A stretch of DNA of 31,583 nucleotides from Lachnospiraceae bacterium. Lineage in GTDB: Bacteria; Bacillota; Clostridia; Lachnospirales; Lachnospiraceae. The translations under genes and the position numbers were made by a program. Location: assembly GCA_009774215.1 (NCBI GenBank), contig VSNH01000024.1:1-31583 (forward strand), written 5' to 3'. Under the pieces are notes generated by a model that saw only the letters and a program-made list of their open reading frames with translations, ran no database searches and was not told where the DNA came from. Positions 15,572 to 22,433 of this stretch are shown here, one piece after another. Position 1 is the first letter of the stretch. The number at the start of each line of letters is the position of its first letter.

Positions 15572-16875
15572 TACAGAAAATCCTTTGTCAGATATTCTTT
15601 GCGATCCAGTATCCCTTTCAGATCCATCAGCACCTTCCGCTTGTGCGCCGAATTGTAGAAAGAAGAAATCTTCTCTCTGTCAAGGCTTAAGAACTGCTCG
15701 TGCGCCACCGCGATAATCAGGGCATCCACCTCATGAATATCATCCATGGTTTTAAATTCAATCCCGTAGAGACGCTTCGCCTCCCCCGCATCGGCCGCCG
15801 GATCCACCACAATCGGTTCAATCCCGTACTCGCCCAGCTCCTTGTAAATATCAATCACCTTCGTGTTTCTCGTATCCGGGCAGTTCTCCTTGAAGGTAAA
15901 GCCCAGAATCGCCACCTTCGCGTGCTTGACGGGAATATTCGCTCTGATCAGATCCTTCACCAGACTCTCCGCCACATATTTACCCATATCGTCGTTGATC
16001 CGCCTGCCGGAGAGAATGATCTGAGAGTGATATCCCAGCTCCTCCGCCTTATACGTCAGATAATAGGGGTCAACGCCGATACAGTGACCGCCCACAAGAC
16101 CCGGCATAAAGGGCAGAAAATTCCACTTCGTCCCCGCCGCCTCCAGCACGGATTTGGTGTCAATCCCCATCTTGTGAAAGATGATTGAAAGCTCATTCAT
16201 AAACGCGATATTGATATCTCTCTGGCTGTTCTCAATCACCTTGGCCGCCTCCGCCACCTTGATGGATTCCGCGCGGTGAACGCCCGCCTCCACCACCAGC
16301 TCATAGACCTTCGCCACGATCTCAAGCGTCTCCTCGTCCATACCTGACACGATTTTCGTGATCGTCTCCAGCCTATGTACTTTGTCGCCCGGATTGATAC
16401 GCTCGGGGGAGTATCCGATCTTGAAGTCAACGCCGCACTTTAAGCCGGACTCCTTCTCCAGAATCGGCACACAGATATCTTCCGTCACACCGGGATACAC
16501 CGTGGACTCAAACACCACGATGGAGCCTTTTGTCAGATTCTGCCCCAGAATGCGGCTTGCCCCCTCCACGGGAGAAAGATCCGGCGTGTGGTCGTCATTG
16601 ACAGGCGTAGGCACCGCCACAATATGAAATTTAGCCTCTTTCAATTTTGCGGGGTCGGCCGTGAAATCCACGGTCGTGTTTCGAATCACCTCGCCGCCCA
16701 CCTCGTTTGTGGGATCAATCCCTTTCTTGTACAGGCCGATTTTCTCTTCATTCAAGTCAAAACCAACCACTTTAATCTTTCTCGCAAAGGCCACCGCGAT
16801 CGGCATACCCACATAGCCGAGTCCCACCAGAGAAAGTTTTTCCTCCCCGCTTACCAATTTTTCATATAAATCCAT
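15559..16875 (-). CDS. UDP-N-acetylhexosamine 6-dehydrogenase (WbpO/TviB type)
   Basis: A 438-aa nucleotide-sugar dehydrogenase that oxidises C6 of UDP-GlcNAc or UDP-GalNAc to the uronic acid with two NAD. The NAD-binding motif is LVGLGYVGMPIA (16-27), FESTVYPG lies at 122-129, and the catalytic cysteine is Cys265 in GGHCIGVDPYYL. The C-terminal domain has GFTFKENCPDTRNTK. This sequence style is closer to WbpO/TviB than to UDP-glucose dehydrogenases. GGGGAGG lies 6 nt before the ATG. The paired 4-epimerase two genes downstream supports UDP-GalNAcA as product. The uronic acid would give the polymer negative charge. Confidence 0.92.
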   Translation of the reverse strand: MDLYEKLVSGEEKLSLVGLGYVGMPIAVAFARKIKVVGFDLNEEKIGLYKKGIDPTNEVGGEVIRNTTVDFTADPAKLKEAKFHIVAVPTPVNDDHTPDLSPVEGASRILGQNLTKGSIVVFESTVYPGVTEDICVPILEKESGLKCGVDFKIGYSPERINPGDKVHRLETITKIVSGMDEETLEIVAKVYELVVEAGVHRAESIKVAEAAKVIENSQRDINIAFMNELSIIFHKMGIDTKSVLEAAGTKWNFLPFMPGLVGGHCIGVDPYYLTYKAEELGYHSQIILSGRRINDDMGKYVAESLVKDLIRANIPVKHAKVAILGFTFKENCPDTRNTKVIDIYKELGEYGIEPIVVDPAADAGEAKRLYGIEFKTMDDIHEVDALIIAVAHEQFLSLDREKISSFYNSAHKRKVLMDLKGILDRKEYLTKDFLYWRL

Positions 16876-17034
16876 CTGTTTCCTCCCCGTTTTCCGATTC
16901 CATGCATCGGTTTATCTACATTTCTTTTCCCAGCCACGCATGCTCTGACTTTGATTTCGCTGTCATGTCCCATATGCGCCAAATGTCCCGCGAAAGCCTG
17001 AGAGATCAGACGCTGACAGCCAATAGACACGCAA

Positions 17035-18120
17035 CTATTGCCCCAGAATCTGGCCGACCTCGTCCATATAGGCCGCCGTCACCAGCTTCCGGTCAAATTC
17101 CCGCTCCATCTTCTCCCTGCCGCGGCGCCCCATGGCCGCCCGTTCCTCTGTGGAGAGCGCGAGAAATTTTTCCATAGCGTCTATCAGTTCCACGGGCTTT
17201 CCCGGCGTAAAGCCGAAGCCTGTCACGCCTTCCTCGAACGCTTCCTTACAGCCGCTGATATTCGAGGCAATCACCGGCCTGCCCGTGGCCGCGCCCTCAA
17301 TCAGCGCATTGGACATGCCCTCATGAAAGGATGCCACCACGATGGCGTCAGCCGCCGCCAGATACTCATGCACCTGCGTGTGGAAGCCGATCTGCCGGAT
17401 CACGCCCTCCTTCTCCAGATCATCCAGAAGCTCCTGATAATCCTCGTCACAGTAACCCATGATATCAAAAAATACCCGGTCGCTATGTAAGCGTTCCGCC
17501 GCTTCTATATATTCAAGGATACCCCGCTCCTTCATGACCCTGCCCACGAAAAGAAAATGGGTCTTGTCCCTCTCCGGGTAAGGCTCGTAAGTATGCTTCT
17601 TCAGACTCACTCCGGAGCCCATGACCATTCTCGTCTTCTTCGCCTTGATGCCCATGCGCTGAAATATCCCTCTGTTCTCCTCGTTCTGGAAAAAAACGCA
17701 TGCCGCCCGTTTCAAGCCCGCGCGGTACATCCCCACAATCAGCTTCAACAGAAGCCCCGTCCTGTCAAAAGCGCCTCCCAGCCCCGTAATTGTGGCGATA
17801 TAGGGAATTTTTCTCATGCCCGCCGCAAATCCGCCATAGATATTAGGCTTGATGGTGTAAGTCACCACCAGCGAAGGGCACAGGTCTTTCATTATTTTAC
17901 CGTAAGCGCGGTATAACTTCAAGTCCTCCAGCGGATTGATGCCCCTGCGGTTGATGGGCGTTTGGACGATATGGCAGCCCATATCCACAAGCTCCTGCTC
18001 CTTCACGTCGTCAGGCATACTCACCCACACCTCATATTCCGCACAGAGCGCCTCCACGAATTCCCCCCGGAAGTCACAGAGACCGCCGGAGGAATTAATT
18101 AAAATCAGTACTTTTTTCAC
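17035..18120 (-). CDS. GT4 glycosyltransferase (PglA-like)
   Basis: A 361-aa GT-B glycosyltransferase with features of the PglA/WbpX-like branch that adds the second sugar to undecaprenyl-PP-bacillosamine-type acceptors: a Ser-Gly-Gly-rich N terminus (NSSGGLCDFRGEF), TYTIKPNIYGG, and ITGLGGAF. The donor half has FVGRVMKERGILEYIEAA and EGMSNALIEGAATGRPVIAS. Such enzymes usually transfer GalNAc or a related HexNAc, so this is a fair guess for the first extension step after the PglC-type enzyme. The start is GTG, overlapping the ATP-grasp stop by 4 bp (GTGA), with GGGGAGG about 10 nt upstream, which indicates tight coupling. The sugar specificity is inferred. Confidence 0.88.
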   Translation of the reverse strand: MKKVLILINSSGGLCDFRGEFVEALCAEYEVWVSMPDDVKEQELVDMGCHIVQTPINRRGINPLEDLKLYRAYGKIMKDLCPSLVVTYTIKPNIYGGFAAGMRKIPYIATITGLGGAFDRTGLLLKLIVGMYRAGLKRAACVFFQNEENRGIFQRMGIKAKKTRMVMGSGVSLKKHTYEPYPERDKTHFLFVGRVMKERGILEYIEAAERLHSDRVFFDIMGYCDEDYQELLDDLEKEGVIRQIGFHTQVHEYLAAADAIVVASFHEGMSNALIEGAATGRPVIASNISGCKEAFEEGVTGFGFTPGKPVELIDAMEKFLALSTEERAAMGRRGREKMEREFDRKLVTAAYMDEVGQILGQ

Positions 18121-19100
18121 GGCACAATTTCCTCCCCCGCCATATCCCGTATCATCACCTCATTGAACTTCATCATGCAGATCCCTTCCCGATACGCGCC
18201 AATCCGCACCTCGTTCTCCTGCCCGGACAGGTTTCGCACAACCGCGGCCGCCATGTTCACGCCGCAGCCGTAAGCGTGAGGATATCCGCCGCCGAAACGG
18301 GGATTTACCTCAGAAATATAATAAACGCCGTCAATCTCAAAGATATCCATGTCAATCATGCCGCGGAAGCCGCATTTTTCCGAGAAATCCCGTATCAGTG
18401 CAAACAGCTTCTCATCCTGAAAGGACACAGACTTGTCAGTCTCCCCCGCCCGCATCTTGATCTTCTTTTTAACAAAGATATCCGTGCATTTTCCGGAGAG
18501 CATGTCCACATACACATCCGCTCCATATTCCTGTCCGTCCATATACTCCTGAATCATCAGATCGTCATAGAGATCACAGAGAACTTCAACCTCTTTTTTG
18601 CTCCCAACCTTATTGATATGAATACTGGCGCTGCCACGCACCGGCTTCACAAAGACAGGATAGGAAATCTCCCCGGCTTCCTGCGCCCGATAAAAGGACA
18701 CCTTGTCCGCATAGCACTTCGCCGTCGGTATCTGCATTTTTTGGAGCATTGTAAACATCCGGTACTTGTCGAAACACGTCTCCACCAGCTCATAATCCGA
18801 AACAACCGGCGTCGTCCCCACCGCCAGAAACCGTTCACGCTCCTTTGCCAGAAGAGACAGCTCCGGGTCAATCAGTGAAAAAACGCCCGCTATTTTCTCT
18901 TTCACACAGATATCCAGTATCACATCCAAATATCCCGGCTCCGTAATTCTTGGCACAAGATAAAAAGCATCCGCCTCATACACCGCAGGCGCCAAATTAG
19001 AGCAGTCCGTCGCGACCACTCTGCCCTTTCCCGCCAGCTCTTTCTTAAAATACTGCACCACTTTGTCGCGGGTGCCCGCGCTCAAAATCAGGATATTCAT
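18117..19100 (-). CDS. ATP-grasp ligase
   Basis: A 327-aa ATP-grasp enzyme of the carbamoyl-phosphate-synthase-like group, which activates a carboxylate as an acyl phosphate and joins it to an amine or other nucleophile. An N-terminal nucleotide-fold domain starts MNILILSAGTRDK. The ATP-grasp core has YPVFVKPVRGSAS (about 147-159), IQEYMDGQEYGADVYVD, and the metal-binding end ISEVNPRFGGGYPHAYG (about 262-278). The ATG at 19100 is preferred, with GAGG 11 nt upstream; a TTG at 19121 has no ribosome binding site. It follows a PLP-dependent enzyme by 27 bp and is coupled to the GT4 gene. It may attach an amino or hydroxy acid to the 4-amino sugar, but the substrate is not known. Confidence 0.85.
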   Translation of the reverse strand: MNILILSAGTRDKVVQYFKKELAGKGRVVATDCSNLAPAVYEADAFYLVPRITEPGYLDVILDICVKEKIAGVFSLIDPELSLLAKERERFLAVGTTPVVSDYELVETCFDKYRMFTMLQKMQIPTAKCYADKVSFYRAQEAGEISYPVFVKPVRGSASIHINKVGSKKEVEVLCDLYDDLMIQEYMDGQEYGADVYVDMLSGKCTDIFVKKKIKMRAGETDKSVSFQDEKLFALIRDFSEKCGFRGMIDMDIFEIDGVYYISEVNPRFGGGYPHAYGCGVNMAAAVVRNLSGQENEVRIGAYREGICMMKFNEVMIRDMAGEEIVP

Positions 19101-19127
19101 GTCAGCTTTTTCCTCTTCCAACCGTTT

Positions 19128-20123
19128 TCATAAGGATGATTGCTCTCTCCGATCTAAAAAATCGAAATACAGGGGCGTCCCTCCCGTATGGACAAACAGG
19201 ATCTTCTTCCCCCGCAGCCCATGGGCCTCCACATACCGCCTCATCCCATGGAACGCTTTCCCCACATAGGTCGTGTCCATCGGTATGCCATCCCTCTTCA
19301 TTACCTCTTCTATCGTCTCTGCCACCTCCGGCGTATACTTTCCGTAACCGCCCATACGGTATTCATCCGTAAAGATCAGTTCCTCATCCCGGTAGAGCTC
19401 ATCATAACGCGTGCCCAGATAGTCTTCCATGCTCTGTCTAACCACTTCCCTGCCGCGCTCCTCATTCCTCGCGATGCTGATGCCGACTATCTTTGATCCG
19501 CCGACAGACTTCCCGCTCTCTCTTCTCTCCGCGTCCAGAAGCAGTTTCCCGCAGACAAGCCCCGCCTGCGTCGTCCCCGTTCCGGATGCATGGAAGATAT
19601 AATCGAAATACAGGCCCTTCTCCTCCTCCCAGGCCGCAATTTCGCGGTAAGTCTCCACGCAGGCGCGAGTGCCGGGATTGCCATGCCCTCCGCCCATAAT
19701 AAAGTAGGGATTACGCCCCTCCTGCCTGAATATATCCATGCGGCGGTCAATCGTACCCGCTACTTCCGTCACAGGGCAGGTCTCAACCGACGCGCCGAAA
19801 TCCTCAACCAATCTTGTATTGTATAGTCTCTCCCTGTTCTCCTCCGGGGAAATAATATGGCAGGCAATTCCCATGGACGCCGCCATATTGGCGATAATCC
19901 GGCAATGATTGGAGCTGTTGCTGCCATAGGTCATCACTATGTCCGCCCCGCACGCCTGGATTTCTTTATAAAACGCCGCCGCCTTGCGGGCCTTATTTCC
20001 CCCAAAACTGAAGGGAATCATGTCTTCTCTCTTAATATAATACTGATTTTCCCCATAACCGTCCGACATTTTCACAATCGGCGTAGACGCAATCCCCTGC
20101 TCAAACAATGCAATCTGTCTCAT
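19128..20123 (-). CDS. PLP-dependent enzyme of the ACC deaminase/D-cysteine desulfhydrase family
   Basis: A 331-aa fold-type II PLP enzyme. The Schiff-base lysine is Lys44 in SFGGNKARK, the substrate-binding loop is YGSNSSNHCR, and the phosphate-binding loop is ASGTGTTQAG; HTGGTPLYF closes the fold. ACC deaminases and D-cysteine desulfhydrases have the same layout, with GGxQSNH in place of GSNSSNH. The locus offers no use for ACC or sulfide, so it may supply or dehydrate an amino acid for the ATP-grasp enzyme encoded 27 bp downstream. AGGGGG lies 4 nt before the ATG at 20123, so that start is preferred over upstream in-frame codons to 20165. The upstream gap holds palindromic repeat copy 3. 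Confidence 0.87.
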   Translation of the reverse strand: MRQIALFEQGIASTPIVKMSDGYGENQYYIKREDMIPFSFGGNKARKAAAFYKEIQACGADIVMTYGSNSSNHCRIIANMAASMGIACHIISPEENRERLYNTRLVEDFGASVETCPVTEVAGTIDRRMDIFRQEGRNPYFIMGGGHGNPGTRACVETYREIAAWEEEKGLYFDYIFHASGTGTTQAGLVCGKLLLDAERRESGKSVGGSKIVGISIARNEERGREVVRQSMEDYLGTRYDELYRDEELIFTDEYRMGGYGKYTPEVAETIEEVMKRDGIPMDTTYVGKAFHGMRRYVEAHGLRGKKILFVHTGGTPLYFDFLDRREQSSL

Positions 20124-20146
20124 GCTACCCCCTATGAAATCCATGC

Positions 20147-20174
20147 GGAGAATGCCGCATCTCAAGCATTCTCC
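20147..20174. repeat. GGAGAATGC hairpin, copy 2
   Basis: GGAGAATGC (20147-20155) and GCATTCTCC (20166-20174) form a perfect 9-bp stem with a 10-nt loop. It lies next to repeat copy 3 and upstream of the PLP enzyme start, the same arrangement as at 9651-9679. Confidence 0.65.
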
Positions 20175-20176
20175 TA

Positions 20177-20275
20177 CGTGAGAAAAGTCTGCAAAGCAGA
20201 CTTTGAACTTCCAAGTCAGCTATGCTGACTTTGCGATACAGCCTCTGCTGTGAACGGTTAGAAGTTCTTCTCGCG
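20177..20275. repeat. Palindromic intergenic repeat, copy 3 (expanded)
   Basis: The outer arms CGTGAGAA (20177-20184) and TTCTCGCG (20268-20275) and the inner arms GAACTTC and AGAAGTTC correspond to copies 1 and 2. Two extra hairpins are inserted: AAGTCTGC/GCAGACTT at about 20186-20204, and AGTCAGC/GCTGACT at about 20214-20230. The inner ACAG/CTGT stem is kept. The right arm encodes the last residues of the PglC-type protein, whose stop is at 20258. Confidence 0.65.
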
Positions 20276-20887
20276 TTGCCCTTTGCGGTACACGTCAAAA
20301 TCCGCCACCGTCTGCTCGGCGCCGGAAAGCGTGCCGGAACGCTTTAACACCTTTCCCACCGTCATACCGATAATTTTCAGATCGAGTCCTAAACTAATAT
20401 GGTTTACATAATCCAAGTCATATCGAAATCGGTCTTCCCAGCCCAGCGCATTTCGTCCATTTACCTGCGCAAGTCCGGTCAGCCCCGGTCTCACATCATG
20501 GCGATGGCGTTCTTCTTCCGTATAATAGGGCAGATAGCGCACCAAAAGCGGTCTCGGGCCGATCAGGCTCATGTCGCCCTTTAAAATATTGAACAGCTCC
20601 GGCAGCTCGTCCAAACTGGTGGAACGCAGAAGTTTCCCGAATCTTGTGAGCCTCACTTCATCCGGCAGCAGATTCCCGTCCGCGTCCTTCTCATCCGTCA
20701 TGGAACGGAACTTATACAGTTTAAAAATTTTCTCATGCCTGCCCGGGCGCTCCTGATGAAACAAAACCGGACTCCCCAGCTTCACCCGCACCAGAACCGC
20801 CAGGACAGCCAGTATGGGGCTGAGTACGACAATGCCGCACAGGGACAGCAGAAAATCCAGACATCTTTTGAAACATTTCTTATACAT
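20258..20887 (-). CDS. PglC-type undecaprenyl-phosphate phosphoglycosyl transferase
   Basis: A 209-aa monotopic phosphoglycosyl transferase that starts lipid-linked glycan synthesis by moving a phospho-sugar from UDP to undecaprenyl phosphate at the inner face of the membrane. It has the N-terminal re-entrant hydrophobic helix (about 12-33), KFRSM (59-63), the catalytic Asp93-Glu94 in STSLDELPELFN at the same positions as in C. jejuni PglC, and LKGDMSLIGPRPL (102-114). The length matches PglC (about 200 aa), not the 460-aa WcaJ type. GAGG lies about 8 nt before the ATG. With the upstream dehydratase and aminotransferase the probable substrate is a UDP-bacillosamine-like sugar. The final residues are encoded by the repeat arm. 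Confidence 0.93.
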   Translation of the reverse strand: MYKKCFKRCLDFLLSLCGIVVLSPILAVLAVLVRVKLGSPVLFHQERPGRHEKIFKLYKFRSMTDEKDADGNLLPDEVRLTRFGKLLRSTSLDELPELFNILKGDMSLIGPRPLLVRYLPYYTEEERHRHDVRPGLTGLAQVNGRNALGWEDRFRYDLDYVNHISLGLDLKIIGMTVGKVLKRSGTLSGAEQTVADFDVYRKGQREKNF

Positions 20888-20994
20888 ATATTGTTCCTCG
20901 CTGCGAACATATTATCATTTGCAAAAGCCTGCGGTTATTATGAGCAGTTTATTTCGCCTCGCACTGCTATTTGCGTTATGATTTATATTGCCGT

Positions 20995-21237
20995 TTACCT
21001 TATATCTTTATACAGCGCATAGTAATCCGTCTCCATATTATCCGCATATTTGGCGTAAAACTGTTTGGCATCGTCCAACGCTTTATTATAAATTCTGTCC
21101 CCCAGCATCTCCTGAAAAAAGTCCAGAATTTTTCCGGTTCCGATCACGCCCAGCTCCAGATCGTGCTCCTCCCTGAAAAACGCCGCAATCTCATCGCACA
21201 TCCGCGCCTTGTCCCTTTCCTCAAATATGCCCGTCAT
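20995..21237 (-). CDS. DUF2164-family small protein
   Basis: An 80-aa protein matching DUF2164 by eye: an amphipathic start, REEHDLELGVIGTGKILDFF, then GDRIYNKALDDA and a tail ending in ETDYYALYKDI. The family has no known function. The ATG at 21237 is chosen because AAGGAG precedes it with a 6-nt spacer; a GTG at 21255 would add six residues. It lies between the aminotransferase and the PglC-type gene, with 65-bp and 107-bp gaps. No catalytic motif or membrane segment is visible. It could be a regulator or partner of its neighbours, but nothing in the sequence shows this. Confidence 0.78.
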   Translation of the reverse strand: MTGIFEERDKARMCDEIAAFFREEHDLELGVIGTGKILDFFQEMLGDRIYNKALDDAKQFYAKYADNMETDYYALYKDIR

Positions 21238-21302
21238 TTCGCTCTCCTTTTGCACAGCGGGTTTGGCGCGGCGCTAAAGCCGACGCCCACGCCCGCCTTG
21301 TC

Positions 21303-22433
21303 CTAAAACAACTCTTTCACCGTGCGGATAATCATCTCCATGTCCTCTTCCGTGTTCTTGATATCGCTTGGCAGACACACGCCCCTCTCAAAGATATCCG
21401 TCCCTACGCTGCTGCCGTCTTGATTGTGGGCAAAGAAGTCACAGTCTGCAAAGACGGGCTGCATATGCATCGGCTTCCAGATCGGTCTGGTTTCTGCATT
21501 GCATTTTTCCTGCAGCGCATCCATTACCATATCAGGTGTTACCCTGCTTTCTCTGGCGATTGTCATACAGGAGAGCCAGTTGTTGGCATCCCCTTTTGGA
21601 TTCATGGGGTTCATGGAAATCACCGGAATATCTGCAAAAGCCGCCTTGTACTGCTCGTAAATCGCCTTCTTCTTCGCTTTGTGTTCCTCCAGATGTAAGA
21701 GCTGCCCTCTGCCGATTCCCGCCGTCACATTGCTCATGCGGTAATTGTAGCCGATCTGGGAGTGCTGATAATGTCTGGCAGGGTCTCTGGCCTGTGTCGC
21801 CAGAAAGGTGACCTTCTTCGCCGCCTCCTCCTCAGCCGAGAGAAACATGCCGCCTCCCGATGTGGTGATGATCTTATTTCCGTTAAAAGAATAAATACCG
21901 TACTTTCCAAAGGTGCCCGTGTGTCGTCCGCCATAAGTGCTTCCCAACGATTCTGCGGCATCCTCCACCATCGGCGTGCCATGTGCCTTACAGATTTCCA
22001 TAATCTCATCGAGCTTTGCGGGCGTGCCGTAGAGATGCACGCAGATCACCGCTTTGGGATTCGGGTACTTCTCATAAGCTCGTTTCAGGGCTTCCGGGGA
22101 CATATTCCAGGTGTCCGGCTCCGCGTCGATAAACACAGGTGTGCCATTTTCATAAACAATAGGATTACAGGAAGCGGAAAATGTCAGGTCAGACACAAAG
22201 ACCAGGTCTCCCTGCTTCACCCCTAAAAGCTTTAAGGCAAGATGAATCGCTGCCGTTCCGGAATCCAGAGCCGCCGCATGACCGCAGCCAGTATATTCCG
22301 CCATCTCCTTCTCGAACGCATTCACGTTCGGCCCCAGAGGCGCCACCCAGTTCGTGTCAAAAGCCTCCTGCACAAAAGCCTGTTCCTCCCCGTGCATGGT
22401 GGGGGAAGAAAGATAAATTCTCTTTTTATCCAT
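21303..22433 (-). CDS. DegT/DnrJ-family sugar aminotransferase (PglE-like)
   Basis: A 376-aa PLP-dependent aminotransferase expected to convert UDP-4-keto-6-deoxy-GlcNAc to the 4-amino sugar with glutamate. The PLP lysine is Lys187 in SFNGNKIITTSGGG, close to Lys184 in PglE; ALDSGTAAIHLAL binds the cofactor phosphate, and VEDAAESLGSTYGG holds the Asp that contacts the pyridine nitrogen. The ATG at 22433 has AGGAGG 9 nt upstream and overlaps the dehydratase stop by 8 bp; a TTG at 22469 is rejected. The direct coupling to the PglF-type gene makes the PglF-PglE pathway assignment strong. C. jejuni follows it with the acetyltransferase PglD, which is absent here. Confidence 0.92.
   Translation of the reverse strand: MDKKRIYLSSPTMHGEEQAFVQEAFDTNWVAPLGPNVNAFEKEMAEYTGCGHAAALDSGTAAIHLALKLLGVKQGDLVFVSDLTFSASCNPIVYENGTPVFIDAEPDTWNMSPEALKRAYEKYPNPKAVICVHLYGTPAKLDEIMEICKAHGTPMVEDAAESLGSTYGGRHTGTFGKYGIYSFNGNKIITTSGGGMFLSAEEEAAKKVTFLATQARDPARHYQHSQIGYNYRMSNVTAGIGRGQLLHLEEHKAKKKAIYEQYKAAFADIPVISMNPMNPKGDANNWLSCMTIARESRVTPDMVMDALQEKCNAETRPIWKPMHMQPVFADCDFFAHNQDGSSVGTDIFERGVCLPSDIKNTEEDMEMIIRTVKELF

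Noticed and set aside
14471..15658. Plus-strand open frame of 395 codons
   Set aside because: It is antisense to the polytopic membrane protein; its strongly basic, Gln/His-rich composition is typical of a shadow of hydrophobic coding.
19101..19121. TTG start at 19121 for the ATP-grasp gene
   Set aside because: No ribosome binding site precedes it, while the ATG at 19100 begins the nucleotide-binding fold in the normal way.
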